Shown: piece by piece, positions 13,847-24,970 of the stretch
Layout: every line of letters begins with the position of its first letter
Position numbering within the stretch: the stretch's first letter is position 1
From: Kingdonia uniflora
Lineage: Eukaryota; Streptophyta; Magnoliopsida; Ranunculales; Circaeasteraceae
DNA: 64,000 bases
Assembly (NCBI GenBank): GCA_014058105.1
Contig: JACGCM010001844.1
Span: forward strand, 2,542,001-2,606,000
Direction of reading: 5' to 3'
Program-made: the position numbers and the translations under genes
Notes under the pieces: generated by a model
Told to the model about the DNA's origin: nothing
What the model saw: the letters and a program-made list of their open reading frames with translations, nothing else
The model's database searches: none

Positions 13847-14012
13847 ATTGTCGATTTCAACAATATTCGTAGTGTACTTGCAGTATATAATATTGTCGAG
13901 TTCGACAATTTTGATAGTGTATTTGGAGTTATACATTTGTAATATTGTCGAGCTTGACAATTACCAAGTGTAATTAAAGTTAGGGGTATATAATACTGTC
14001 GAACTCGACAAT
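13847..14012. repeat. Palindrome array 5 (between the convergent genes)
   Basis: Copies at 13847, 13892 (perfect ATTGTCGA-GT-TCGACAAT), 13944 and 13995, spaced 45, 52 and 51 bp. It lies between the 3' ends of the PMD gene and the transposase. An inverted arrangement of half sites is also present at 13559-13583. Confidence 0.85.
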
Positions 14013-15680
14013 TTAGTTAAATTATAGTCGATCTATTACATAAACCCATAATTTAATACTGTATTTTTGACAATCTTCAAATTCATAGAGGGTGCATAAA
14101 GCGACACAATCCCTAAATTCTAAATAGTTCATTGTTATTATGCTAAATTTCATCATTAAACTAAACTTAATGTTCAATAAACCACTACCATCCTTCGTCA
14201 ACAATAATTATAAAATGCATATTTATTACAATCAATTACAGATCGATGCCATATGGACTCCTATTTTCCTAGAAGTCTTGGTTGTCAGGATTCTCTTGCA
14301 ATGGCTGAATAGAATCCACATGACTGTCTCCTACATGGAATTCATTCTAATATTGTAAATACGGAGTAAATACATGGGAAACACATTATAGAGAAATCTC
14401 AGAGAATATGGCATTTATGCATAGTGTCGAATATGCACTTACTTGATTCCATTATCTTCATTTTGAGAAGTTGGCATGTCCATTTATCATGGTTTCCCAG
14501 TACTCCATAACTTTTACATGTTCTCTTCTTCTTCATAAAAGCCTCTTCCGTCCCCTCCTTCCATCTTGCCCATTTCTTGTGATCAGTCTTTGCACATCCT
14601 TTTGTTTGAACAACGAGAGGGTTTAAAATGATAGTTCCAGACATCATAGAATCTGCTAAAGAAGTAGATATGTTTGGTTGTGATGCATTTGTCTGTGTTG
14701 GAGAATTGTCGTAGTTATCAAGGTAGGACTTAATCTCGTCAAGCTTCAAAACCGCGAATTCAAAACTTGATTTCATCTTCGATGCCATTTCGAATAATTT
14801 TGATGCACAAAGGGATAGGTGGCTATGGCGCAAGGGATGTCATAAGATTTCTCCTCCCATGTGACTTTCATCATACGACCTTGAAAACTTGTTTGCACAT
14901 CGTCCACCGTGTCATAATGAAAGCATCAGATATTTAAAGAATGTCGTATTTTAAAAAATCCTTCAGGAGGTGACAACATGGGAGTCCAGCATACTCAAAC
15001 AACTTGCCTCCACAATTACCAGTTAGCTTGTCTAAGTTTATATTTAACTCAAATGACTCAGTACGACCATTATGGAACTTCACCGTAAGTTGTCGAAGGT
15101 TGTCTTCTATGTTTATTTCTATTACAATGAAGTGGATAACCTGGTTAAAATGATCCTAAAGTTTGTGGAACATTGATCCTGTATAAATCTTTGCAGCATC
15201 TTTTAGTAGAGCTTGATGAGGACCAACTTAATGATATTTGTGTTCTAATCCAAAGTCTTCTCCACTCTCTCAGTAGTATACCTCTAAAAGTATAGTTTCA
15301 TACTTGGTCACAAAACTGTCCAAAGGTTATCATCCAATTTATGTTTCATCATTAGGTCCATCCACCTGGTTTCAAACTCTACATCCTCATATGTGTCATG
15401 TATTATCGAATCGATATCTTCTTTGAATGTAGATGGTTCCCGATAAACATGGCCGATCTTCTTAAGAAATTTTTTTGTGATGTGCCATTGACAAAATCGA
15501 TGTCTAGTATTGTGGAAGACCTACAAATAAACCAGGAGAACATAGAATAATTTAGAGGTATTGTTACATAATCTATGATATTGCCGATCAGAAGCCTAGG
15601 TCAACAATAAAATGTCGATACATGATTGTACTCAACAATATATTGGAGTTATATATAATATTAGAATTATGAAAATAAAT

Positions 15681-15750
15681 ATTGTCGATCTCGACAATTA
15701 TGACATTGTACATGACGCATTGCATATATAACATTATTGATTTCGACAAA
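15681..15750. repeat. Palindrome array 6 (transposase intron)
   Basis: A perfect copy at 15681-15698 (ATTGTCGA-TC-TCGACAAT) and a degenerate one 52 bp on at 15733. Weaker halves lie near 15612 and 15785. The flanks closely match array 1, so the two are copies of one ancestral block. It lies inside the 331-bp intron (15521-15851) of the minus-strand transposase. Confidence 0.85.
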
Positions 15751-17134
15751 TATCAAGTACAATTGAAGTTATATATATCTAATATTGTTGACCTATATGG
15801 TAAATTAATAATTTGATCAGTGCCTAGTCTGTCCAATTTGAACTCCTTTACCTTGGGAATAGCAGCGACCATAGCTATATCTTGATCAGTAATAATTGAA
15901 ACAGGGTGCTTGTAGTTCATTACCTTAAACCAAGAATAGAACAACCATACAAATGTGTTTTCTTGCTCATTCCTTAGTAGAGCACATCCGTATTGAATTG
16001 TTTGGTAGTGGTTATTGATCCCTGTAAATATAGCAAAGGGCATCTTGTAGACATTGGCCCAGTACGTAGTATCGAAGGTGACGACATCTCCAAATACCTC
16101 GTATGTGTACCTGGAACGTCCATCAATCCAAAAAAAATATTAGTGTTCAATTCTTCTCATCTAATTCTATGTCAAAATAAAATATTGGATCTTCAGTTTG
16201 TTTCTTCCTAAACCACTCCAACGTAGCTTGTGCATCTCCTCTGATAAGACGTTCCTTATTTACTCTGGTGTTGTAGTTGTAACAATCCCGTTTGTTAAAG
16301 GTTCGATTTTAGAATAATACCAAGACCCTGCTCACCGGAATATTGTGGAGCTCAAATGTTGTTGTCAAGTTTTTTACTGCTTCTGGAAAGATTTTGCTGA
16401 CCTTCATACGATGATGATTTCATGGAGATATGAGTTTATGGTTATGGATATTCGTGAAACTTGTGACGACATATTTGCATATCCTAGTATTTCAATTAAT
16501 ATTCATTGGTGCTTTACACCTACACATATCAGATGATCTTCTGTTGCCAGGTATGTCACTAGTCTCTAGATTTATCCCATGGGCTTTGCCCAAATATCCA
16601 TACTATATCCATACTATATCATCTGATCTCCAACGCTTAGTAGAATTGTGTATCTTGGTGGAAAAACCCTACCCTCTTCTATATCGTTCGCAACACAAAC
16701 GTGCGTCCTTAATAGTATTAAAATGTTGACCCTCGTATGAGGCTTCCACCAATAATAGGTCTATAATACATTCATTTTCAGACCTTTCTAGGGACTCATC
16801 ACGAATAACTTTACTTTAATTTTCATCTACGGAGTCTTCCATTTTCGATCTCACTGACAAGTTGACACATAAAAGAAATAATTGTGAGTTGTCCAACGCA
16901 AGTAATTTAAGAAAATATTAGAAACTAAACACAAGTAATGTCCAACGTAATATTCATTTCATTTGAAAGCCTTCATTACATCACATGCTACAAAAAAGGG
17001 GATACAAAATGTAAATAATCACCCCACAAAAACTCGCTGTACAACACAGACTTCTAACGCATACTCATATTTAAATCTAGTTACATTGACATTTTTCCCA
17101 GCTATATTGACCCTTTTGCCATCCATCTGAAGAA

Positions 17135-17209
17135 TCATTAGAAGAATCGTAATCAGCCATATTACGCACTAATAAGAAGAATTTTGGGTGATTACGATTC
17201 TTCTGATGA
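17135..17209. repeat. Inverted repeat (hairpin) inside the MULE
   Basis: GAAGAATCGTAATCA at 17141-17155 is repeated in exact inverse at 17189-17203, and the match extends a few bases outward with one mismatch. A related direct copy of AATCGTAAT.AGCCAT follows at about 17227. It lies in the long first intron of the transposase. Confidence 0.7.
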
Positions 17210-18250
17210 GCGTGCTATAATTCAACAATCGTAATTAGCCATCTTACCCGCTCAAAATACGGTTGTCGAATTATAGCATGGATGAGTGGGATTGAATCCA
17301 CAAAGAGGTTTGGGAAAATAAATACTTTATAGGCTAAATTACAATTTTATAAGAGATAAATCGAAAAGAAAAAAATAACAAGAATAATTAGCAAGAGAAT
17401 AGCTGCGACTAGAATTCGGCCCAACTAAAGCAATAATAGTTACTAGGCAGATTATTCATGTCAAAAATCTCGGGTAGGGCATCTTCGAAATAAATATCAA
17501 TCCTAGATCCATGGTTAGGCATCTAAAGTTTGGTAAAATTAGGTTTTACTTAATCCGATGTGTAGGAGGAATTCTTCCAACTATGGTTAAACTTGGTTGA
17601 ATTTCTCCTAAGAGTTATCTCCGTGTTTGCCCTAAAATCTGGTTTAATGGTTATAACACCAAATTTTGGCTAAATAGTCTAAATTCACTTACTAGCTATG
17701 GTTAAGTCTAGAAGTAAATTATAGCTATCTTAGAAGATTGCAAAAGAGAACTAATCCTAGATATACAACATAACTATTACTACTCTTCTAGTTATAGCTA
17801 GAAGAGATTAGCATTTTATCATTCCCAAGATCATTGCATGAACTAGCTAACTATTTATAAAAGAAAATAAAATAGAGAGGAGACAATTAAATAAAACTAA
17901 GACTTTATTTCTTCTAAATTTACTCTAATATGAGATGCTCAATTACAATGGGGGGAGGGTTCCTTTTATAGGAGAAGGAACCTAAATTTAGAAACTTTAC
18001 ATTAAATTGTAAAGAATATTTTCACAATAATATCTACTAATTTTATAACCAATCACCTAAGATTCTTACATATAATTCCCTTAAGTGATATAGAGATCTT
18101 TTTTCATAGAAACTCTTGCATATATATTCAATATAAAATATCATCAAGGATCTTGGATCTAATATATTCATTAATCTTATTCTTCAAGAATATTTTCATA
18201 TATATTTCTTCAATCTTGAGACCAAACATATTGTGTCTTTGAATTTTTGT
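17210..18250. other. AT-rich non-coding insert in the transposase intron
   Basis: No gene is supported. The block opens with GTCGAATTATAGCATGGATG and is strongly AT-rich with a run of near-repeated ATAT-rich ends. It looks like an extra insertion into the MULE, but I see no clear terminal repeats. Confidence 0.35.
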
Positions 18251-18789
18251 GCTATAAACTGCTAGAGACACTTTTACTTGACTTTAAGAGCTTGGTTTCA
18301 AATATCCATCTCCAATAGCTACAATCAAACAAACGTACATAAGTACCCAAAATTAAATATAATGGATGACTAAAATACATGTTAAAGTACCTTAAAAATG
18401 TCATAATTACACGCTCCTCACGCACTGAATTAAAATATACCAAATCTTGTTCTTCCCAGAACTCATTTTTTAGTCGTCCAAATTCTAATTCCTACTCAAT
18501 TTTGGCTTGCCTCGCTTCTTTTGCTTCAACATCTTGTAGTGGTGGATAGATTTCTTTGTGAATTGGCGAAGAAGATGGAATGTGAATACTATCATAACTC
18601 TCTTACTCCTCCATGGTAAAACATGCACACAATAATTTATGGACCCAATACAAAAATACTAAGCATCTTTGTCAGGCCTCTGAAATAACATAAGTAAAAC
18701 CCTATGAAATTTTCATGCCTTAACAAAGCATGCTTACAACATATGGCGTAACCTAAAACAAGATGAAAGTAAATGAAATTTTTCGAGTT

Positions 18790-18980
18790 CAACAATATAC
18801 TCCTTTATGTTAGGACTTGCATGTAAACTATTGTTAAGTTCAAAAATATAGTAGATATCGACAATTACGATAGTGTATATGAGTAATTACATATCTAATA
18901 TTGTCGATTTCGACAATTCTTGCGTACTGACTAAGACTTACGCTTACAAAATTGTCCAATGACGCATTATCGATAATTTA
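18790..18980. repeat. Palindrome array 7 (upstream of transposase)
   Basis: A perfect copy at 18900-18917 (ATTGTCGA-TT-TCGACAAT), a half-degraded copy 52 bp earlier at about 18848-18865, and degraded halves near 18785, 18829 and 18955. It lies between the transposase start and the right terminal repeat. Confidence 0.8.
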
Positions 18981-19384
18981 TACACAGGATTGCCTAGGGA
19001 GACAAATCTTGGATTACAAAGAAGATTAATAATACTAACCATTACAATTTCACAATATTCCATACAAAGCATGTAGGTATACTACTGGGGATCTCATACT
19101 ACTGTGTTTAACTTTGAGAGAGGTAAGGGTTCCAAATACCTGTGAACAAAAATGAGACTTTTCCTACTTTCTTCTATCACTGTGGCTATTACAGTTCTTT
19201 GGAGAGAAGAATTACACCTCTAATGGCAGAAAATTATAAGAAAAAGAGAGAAAATAGTATGGGCGAGAGAGTGATATGAGAGAGAGAAAAAGAGATAGTG
19301 ATATGAGAACCAATTTGTTCAAATTTCAAAATTAGGGGAGGAGAGAAGGAAATACGACATGACTGAAGAGAGAGAAAGTGGGGC

Positions 19385-19529
19385 AGGTTGCACTATTTGG
19401 TTTTCCACCTTATTTCCTAAATAGTAAATCACCAATTTTGATAACCACTCATCTCTATAGATGAGATGAGTGGTTGGTATTAAGTGAGACTTGAGTATTT
19501 GATTTTTGAGTGTCTTTAAATCCTTTCCC
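19385..19529 (-). repeat. MULE right terminal inverted repeat with internal hairpin
   Basis: Partner of 7236-7345. It contains an extra segment with a perfect 12-bp inverted repeat, AACCACTCATCT at 19443-19454 against AGATGAGTGGTT at 19464-19475. A GA-rich region (19200-19380) mirrors the TC-rich region of the left end. Confidence 0.8.
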
Positions 19530-19671
19530 TATATATATATTATGATACAAGTCAAACTTATATTCTTTGTAGTCGATTGTTTATGAAACTCATATTAGCT
19601 AAGTAACACTTAAATATCTCATCTTCTTACGCTTGTTCATAAAATCTTATATCAATAGATAATGGAGGGCA

Positions 19672-20212
19672 ATGAATCTATCGACAAAGTTAACATTTAC
19701 AGAGCCACTCGATGTATTAGAAATAATTCATACAATACGGAAGATGGATCAGCTGAAAGAAAGGTAATAAAAAAATCAAATATATGTAGTCGCTGCAATA
19801 AATTTAGAACAGTAGGTATCCATTGATCTTTGATATAGGGGTCGGACTCTTTGTAATATATATAGTTTCATAAATTATGAATGACATATTTTCTTATATT
19901 GGTTAGGAAACAATTCGATGATGTTTTCTTGAGTTACCAGAGGAAGAGCGAGAGACTAATATTGAAGCAAGGAATAAAATTTTCAAAGATGTGATTAGAG
20001 AAGATGGGCATGGACAAGTTTTGTGCAAAGGAGTAGTTGCCCGTCTAAAAAATACAAGGTCATGGTCCTCATCATTATTATTTCAAAACTATGAGGATGA
20101 GCTTGCCAAGTTACAAAGAGAAGATGGCGAGAGAGAAGCTCGACACCAACAAGAAATTGAGAATATAAAGGCCTCTGTGAATATTACAATTCAAGTTAAA
20201 GTTAAGTGATTG
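19672..20212 (+). pseudogene. PTTA/En-Spm-type CACTA protein fragment
   Basis: Plus-strand open text near 19672-19760 and, after a gap, 19925-20209 reads ELPEEERETNIEARNKIF, then VIREDGHGQVLCKGVVARLK and a coiled-coil-like acidic and basic tail. G-H-G-x-V followed by K-G-x-G text is typical of PTTA-like accessory proteins of plant CACTA elements. There are stops and a frame change, and no start can be chosen. It lies just right of the MULE and probably belonged to the same element as 6515-6920. Confidence 0.5.
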
Positions 20213-20821
20213 ATGCAAATTGCAGGCATCCCTTTTCCAAATAATAATTAGTATCGTCGGGTCTCAAAGCTGACCAATATTCTAAGGTAACTTTGATTTT
20301 CTTTTCTAGATAAGAAATCTTGAATAGAGTTGACTTCTATTTTTGTTGTTGTAATGATCTTATTAGTGGGATTTCTAAATTTTTGACCCGATATGTTAAT
20401 ATTTTAGAGCTAAAATTGGCTTAACCAACATATGACATTTGTAGACCAACATGATATAGTGGCATAACTTCCTTTTCACATTTTTTTTTTTTGCTTCGTA
20501 AATTGGCACCGATATTCTTTTTAGAAAAAATACTGGTTGTAAGAGTCATCTAGTCCTTTCAGGTATATTTATTCTTGGTGTATATGAATACTTTATATTT
20601 CGCCATACTACGTCCAGTAGCATTTTGTGGTATAGTGTCGCAACTTCTAGATATTTATACTCATGCAATAAAATTATAAATAATTAGGTATTAATGCTTG
20701 TAGTTGGTGAGATTTATATATATTATCAACCCTCATAGTTGATATGACCATAATGTGATATCCAATTGTCTACGATTTGTGTGAATTTCATAATCTTAGG
20801 AATTGAAAGTGTGCTGGGTAT
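20213..20821. other. Non-coding spacer before a CACTA terminus
   Basis: No supported gene. AT-rich with a T run at about 20481-20491. Probably CACTA non-coding sequence. Confidence 0.5.
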
Positions 20822-21175
20822 CACTACGTGAAAAATGGTTATTAGCGACATATATATTTGTTGTTAATGTGGCAATAACGACGAATATTCTGTCGTTAAC
20901 AACTGTCGTAAAAAATGGAGTCATTTTTGTTAACGACAGTTATATATGTCATACTTTAACAACATATAAATATGTCGTTGTTGATAAAAATACGACGGTT
21001 ACAAGTGTTATGCTTTCTGTTGTTTCAAAGAGAAAAATGACTTTTAAATTTATCATAAACGACAAATATATATGCCGTGCTTTAAGAAAAAAAAATGCAA
21101 CAATAATATGTATCGTTCTTTTGGGGGGAAATGTCTTTTAAATTAAACATACACGACATATGTAATTTTCATTGT
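20822..21175 (+). mobile_element. CACTA element terminus with subterminal repeats
   Basis: The sequence starts CACTACGTGAAAAATGG, the CACTA end followed by the GAAAAATGG text usual in plant elements. The next 350 bp hold many direct and inverted copies of short TGTCGTT/AACGACA-like motifs (for example near 20845, 20877, 20900, 20932, 20972, 21058, 21148), the usual subterminal transposase-binding array. An open frame of 112 codons across it is a by-product of this repetition. The matching TAGTG end was not found, so the extent to the right is unknown. Confidence 0.7.
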
Positions 21176-21235
21176 TCCATAAAAAATACTATTTTTTAAT
21201 CAAAATAGATACTATTAAACTCTCAAAATTAAATC

Positions 21236-21308
21236 TGGACTAGATGGATTTGAACCATCAACCACTCAAAAAATCTGAGCGCTCTCTCCATTTTGAGCTT
21301 ATAGTCCA
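21236..21308 (-). tRNA. tRNA-like cloverleaf (probable pseudo-tRNA)
   Basis: On the minus strand the 73 bases fold as a full cloverleaf: acceptor stem TGGACTA/TAGTCCA (7 of 7 pairs), D stem GCTC/GAGC with GG in the loop, anticodon stem GCTCA/TGAGT (one G-U), and T stem GATGG/CCATC with loop TTCAAAT. The anticodon loop GATTTTT is abnormal (A where U33 is expected), there is an extra base before the D stem and none between D and anticodon stems, so a working tRNA is doubtful. The formal anticodon would be TTT (Lys). It sits just inside the CACTA terminus. Confidence 0.45.
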
Positions 21309-22610
21309 AAGAAAAAATAAAATGATATAAAAGTAAATTACCGCGAAAAGAACAAATAATGCAAATTATTGTACAGGTCTAGTGCCTACTTCACTTTCAG
21401 GAATCCTAGCAATTATTTCACCATTTTCTAATAATGACAAAGAAGAATTAAAATGTGGTGAATATACTCAAATTCCAGTGCCGAAATAGACAAATAGAGT
21501 TTCAGCTTGAAGTTCAAAATATGTACAGTGAACTTCAAGTTGAAGAAACGCCACATCAATGTTATTCCATAGCATGCTTGCTCCTTCCATATAAAACAAA
21601 TCGAAGATTGCTTAAAATGCTAAACAACCAAAAAATGATGCACTTACAAGTATAAACTTACATATAAACTTGCAAATATGGTTTCAGTGAACTCCATGAA
21701 CTCATCAAGATGTTCAACCATGCAAAAATGGTTCCCTTTGAGGATGTAGTAGTTTATATTATCAGCTCTACAGCAGTGGCAACACCGAATACAACATTAA
21801 CTGCATATAAACCATGAAAGTCATCAATATCTCTTTCAACTCAGCTTTCTTAATAAACCCAGTAAAAAAAATATCCTAAGTTTCTTTCGATAACAAGCCA
21901 ATTAAAAAACTAAAAATAACTCAAGTTTGACAAAACCTGCTTCTGGTTCAATTGTAGAGACTGAGAATCGTTCAAAGAGAAGCCAAGTCAGTCTCTGCAA
22001 ATTAAAATCTATAAAAACACAACTCATACATAAGAATTAAAATGTTCCAAAATAGGGGATTTGGAGAAAATCTTACATTTGTAAGAGACTCCAGAGAGTA
22101 GACGTACCCCTTGGTCCTTCGAAAACCATCTCTTGTAAGTCTCCACTAGCAAATGCATCACCAGACCAGTTGTGTTAATAGCGTTGACTTTAACACCAAC
22201 AATCTTACCTTTAAATTTCATAGTGTAGTACCTGCAGTCATCCTGGTCTTCCATTATAAGCAAAAAGGTTAAGGTGGAAAAGCTTCTTTAAAACCACATT
22301 ATCATTATAAGAATCTTCGCCTCGAGTCTTTTATTTTCTTTTTCTTTTTTCACTATTTTTCTCCTTTTATTGCATCCAGATCTCTGTTATGTTCTCCTTT
22401 AGAGTGTAACTTCATTTAACCCTTCAATTCTAGAATAAGTAAAAAAGTGGAGAACAAAATTCTACACAAAATGAGCACCACTAAGCTGATTAGTGCTCTC
22501 CATAGTAAATAAAACGATGGGAAGGAATTCTGACTGAAGATATATTTTGAGACAAAGAACTTTCAAAGTGAGCTTTAAGGGAGGAAGGTTTGTCTTTGTT
22601 TCACTGGATT
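21309..22610. other. Unresolved region, possible captured gene fragment on minus
   Basis: No gene is firmly supported. A minus-strand open frame at 22024-22263 (79 codons) begins near a MEDQDDCRYY segment and reads MKFKGKIVGVKVNAINTTG. Further minus-strand text near 21700 (YYILKGNHF, EHLDEFMEF) and near 21910-21990 after a possible TTTGCAG acceptor could be other exons. I do not recognise the protein. It could be a host gene fragment carried by the CACTA element or chance. Confidence 0.3.
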
Positions 22611-24966
22611 TATAGTGTCCCGTAAAATTCTTTTATTATTATTATTAATATTCTTCCTTTTCACTCATTTGTGTCCATCTCATATCATTCATTGCATCAT
22701 ATAGAGTCTTGCATCTTAGAATTGTTATTGCTTCGGCTAGTGTTTTGCAGGTTGTTTCTGTGTTGTGGGTGTTCGTGTGGATCTGAGAGGATTTGGGATT
22801 TTCCAGAGTCCTTTGAACGAGGTTCATGTTCGTCCGAACGAGTCGACTTGTCTCCTAGAATTTTTCCCAAGATCTCTTAGTCGTTCGAATGACTTCTGTA
22901 TCCATTTGCACGACTTCTTCATCCATTCGCATGACCCCTGTTCTCGTTCGAACGAACTGACATATCTCCTGGTGGGTTGGCCCAAGGGAATGTTTTCGTT
23001 CGAACGACCTTTCGAACGATTATTATGTTTTTAGGGTTACTACCCATTTTAGGCGTTAGTTCTTCGAACGACTTTCTTATTCGTTCAAACGACCATCGTA
23101 TTCCTTGTTTAATTTAATCTTTCTTTTCTTTCCTTTTGGGGTTAGTTTTCTTGAGAGAGAGAGAGGGAGCTTTGGATAGAGAGTTTAGAGAGAGGATCAC
23201 CAGCTCCACCTTCCATCATCTTCGTTACCTGTCCTTTGTCATCACCACTCCCCGATCATCAGCTCCACAATTTCTATAAGTTTTTCCCCAATTCCCTTTT
23301 TACCCTAGTTTTCCTGATTCTCTAGATTGGTGGTCTAGATTGATTGTTGGGTTGGGTTTATTGTCAGGTTCTTGTATTAATTGTTGTTGTGATTGATTGA
23401 TTATCGGAGTTTTTTTTGTTCTGATTGCCGAGGGGCGGAACTAGGTTTTGGAGTGCAGAGCATAGTTTTGCTGAGATTCGAGCTTTATATCAGGCGAGTG
23501 TCCCTCCATTGTTAAATTCATTTACTAATTTAATTAGTGTTTGTTAGAGTTATGCATTTGGCATTAAGTTGTTTGTCATTTAGTTATAACCTATAATTGT
23601 TTCTTCTGCTTTAGTGGTTACTTCAGAGTTGTTGATTTAGTATTGTTGTTTCCTATTGTTAGGCATATAGAATGTGTTCTCCTTGTCTTTAGGAAGTTAT
23701 GCATTAGCGTGGTATTCTCGTGGTATTGTCCTTGATTTTCTGTTTTAGTCTTTTAGAGACAGATGTGCTTTGATGTGTGACTGGTTAATTAGTCACTATT
23801 CATATGTGGTTTGATGTTGTAATGGTTTAGTGGTTGTTTCTTTTATGTTTAGATGGTGTGGTCGAGTCGTTGTTCATCTAAGTTAGGATTTTTTACCACG
23901 CTCTTATGCATGTGGTTATTCTATGTGTGTTTGCTGTGTGAGCGGCTGTTGTGTTTTGATCTTTTGGGGATCTGTTGCATTTGTAGATCATATAAAAATC
24001 TTTTATAACTTATTGGGATCGTATACATAAACTAACTCTACATCGGCTGACCCTCGAGAGGTTACCAGGATTCCTATATCGGGTTGAAATAGTAGGTGAG
24101 TCATTGGCTACAGGTACTATCATACCTAATCACCCATTCGGGAGTGTGGGATGGTATGAGATAGTTCCTCAGGTACCGGTCTTATCCTCCGTGAGGTTAA
24201 AATTTCATGGAATGTAAATAAAGTTCGGACGTTGGCTCTGTGGGTTGTAAAGCCCAGAACACTCTGATCAAGTGGTAATATCATTTAGAATGGTCGAGCT
24301 TGGACAGAAAATCGTACCCCTTGTATCTACTAAAGATCTTTTTAAGTTAATCATGCTAGTGGTTGATCAACCAATTTATAATAGGATTGTGTACACATTT
24401 TTAAAACATCAAATCATTCAACCTTAGGATTATGGTTGATCATTTCATATCATCCAGCAATTGGGATAATTATGGGATTATCCTAATTCACCATGTCAAA
24501 TCATTTCATTGGCATATCATTATATCATTTCATCTACATCATTATATACCTACTTCTCTTCTCTATCCTTCTCTTATATATATACTACTGTACTTTCAAT
24601 ATTCCTTGTCACATTCTATTTTCCTCTTTCTCTGTACCATTTTATTAGTAGGTTATTTAGCATTGTTGGGTTATTCATTGAGCCGTGGTTTTGCTCACTC
24701 TCACTATTTTCTCTCCTTTCAGAGGCAGAGTAGTTGCTGGTATGGTGAGAGCCTCAGCTGGGTTGGAGCAGTGTTGTTGTGGCAGTTCCTTCTTGTATTA
24801 GTATTCTTGTATGATCTCAGCTTTTGACGCTGTATAGTATTTCGAGATATTGTATTTATATTTTCAGTTGTTATATATATATATCTTTGTTTTCGCTTTA
24901 TTCTTTTTAATCTGATGATATTGCTATAGTGAATGACTAAGCTTAAACTTATCTATGGCTCGGTCG
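22611..24966 (+). mobile_element. Long LTR family, copy B (truncated at its right end)
   Basis: It starts TATAGTGTCCCG, matching TGTAGTGTCCC of copy A with the terminal G changed to A, and stays homologous to copies A and C through the TTCGAACGA cluster (about 22805-23095), the GA-rich leader (about 23152-23210) and the ACATCGGCTGACCCTCGA block (about 24040). Homology stops at CTATGGCTCGGTC near 24964, about 130 bp before the expected GGCGTGACA end, where another LTR-like segment begins. No target duplication can be tested. Confidence 0.78.
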
Positions 24967-24970
24967 TTTG

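Larger units (their letters stand above)
14399..18614 (-). pseudogene. FAR1/MULE-type transposase, decayed
   Basis: Read on minus, a possible first exon starts with an ATG at 18612-18614. Around 16700-16400 is a ruined FAR1-type DNA-binding region, then FNKRDCYNYN...RGDAQATLEWFRKKQ (about 16310-16190). The MULE catalytic domain follows: the first Asp in TFDTTYWANVYKMPFA (about 16040), SIITDQDIAM with the second Asp (about 15880), then after an intron (15521-15851) RHRFCQWHITKKF, with the third acidic residue likely in the VEFETRWMDL region. Downstream is a degenerate SWIM finger (CGGKLFEYAGLPCCHLL, one Cys lost) and a tail with a CCHC-like motif (KKKRTC...GNHDKWTC) ending at 14399. Stops near 15270 and elsewhere show it is inactive. 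It would have cut and moved this element and its relatives. Confidence 0.8.
7236..19529. mobile_element. 12.3-kb Mutator-like element (MULE) carrying a plant mobile domain gene
   Basis: The left end (GGAGAGGATTTTGAGACACTCA) and the reverse complement of the right end (GGAAAGGATTTAAAGACACTCA) align, then continue together through AAGTCTCACT, TAGGAAAT.AGGTG, AATCAAATAGTG and CCTGCCCCACT to a TC-rich region. These are terminal inverted repeats of at least 100 bp. Both outer flanks are TA runs, so a 9-bp target duplication is compatible but cannot be proved. Inside are two convergent genes: a PMD gene on plus (8459-13503) and a FAR1/MULE transposase on minus (14399-18614), both decayed. Seven palindrome mini-arrays are spread through it. 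MULEs carrying extra host-like genes are known in plants; the PMD cargo and the palindromes are what mark this one. Confidence 0.82.

Noticed and set aside
7964..14012. CRISPR array (regular palindromic repeats with near-constant spacing)
   Set aside because: The spacers are similar to each other, the repeat is only 18 bp and decays, there are no cas genes, and the setting is a plant transposon.
20803..21141. 112-codon frame across the CACTA terminus
   Set aside because: It is produced by the subterminal TGTCGTT/AACGACA repeats and matches no protein pattern.
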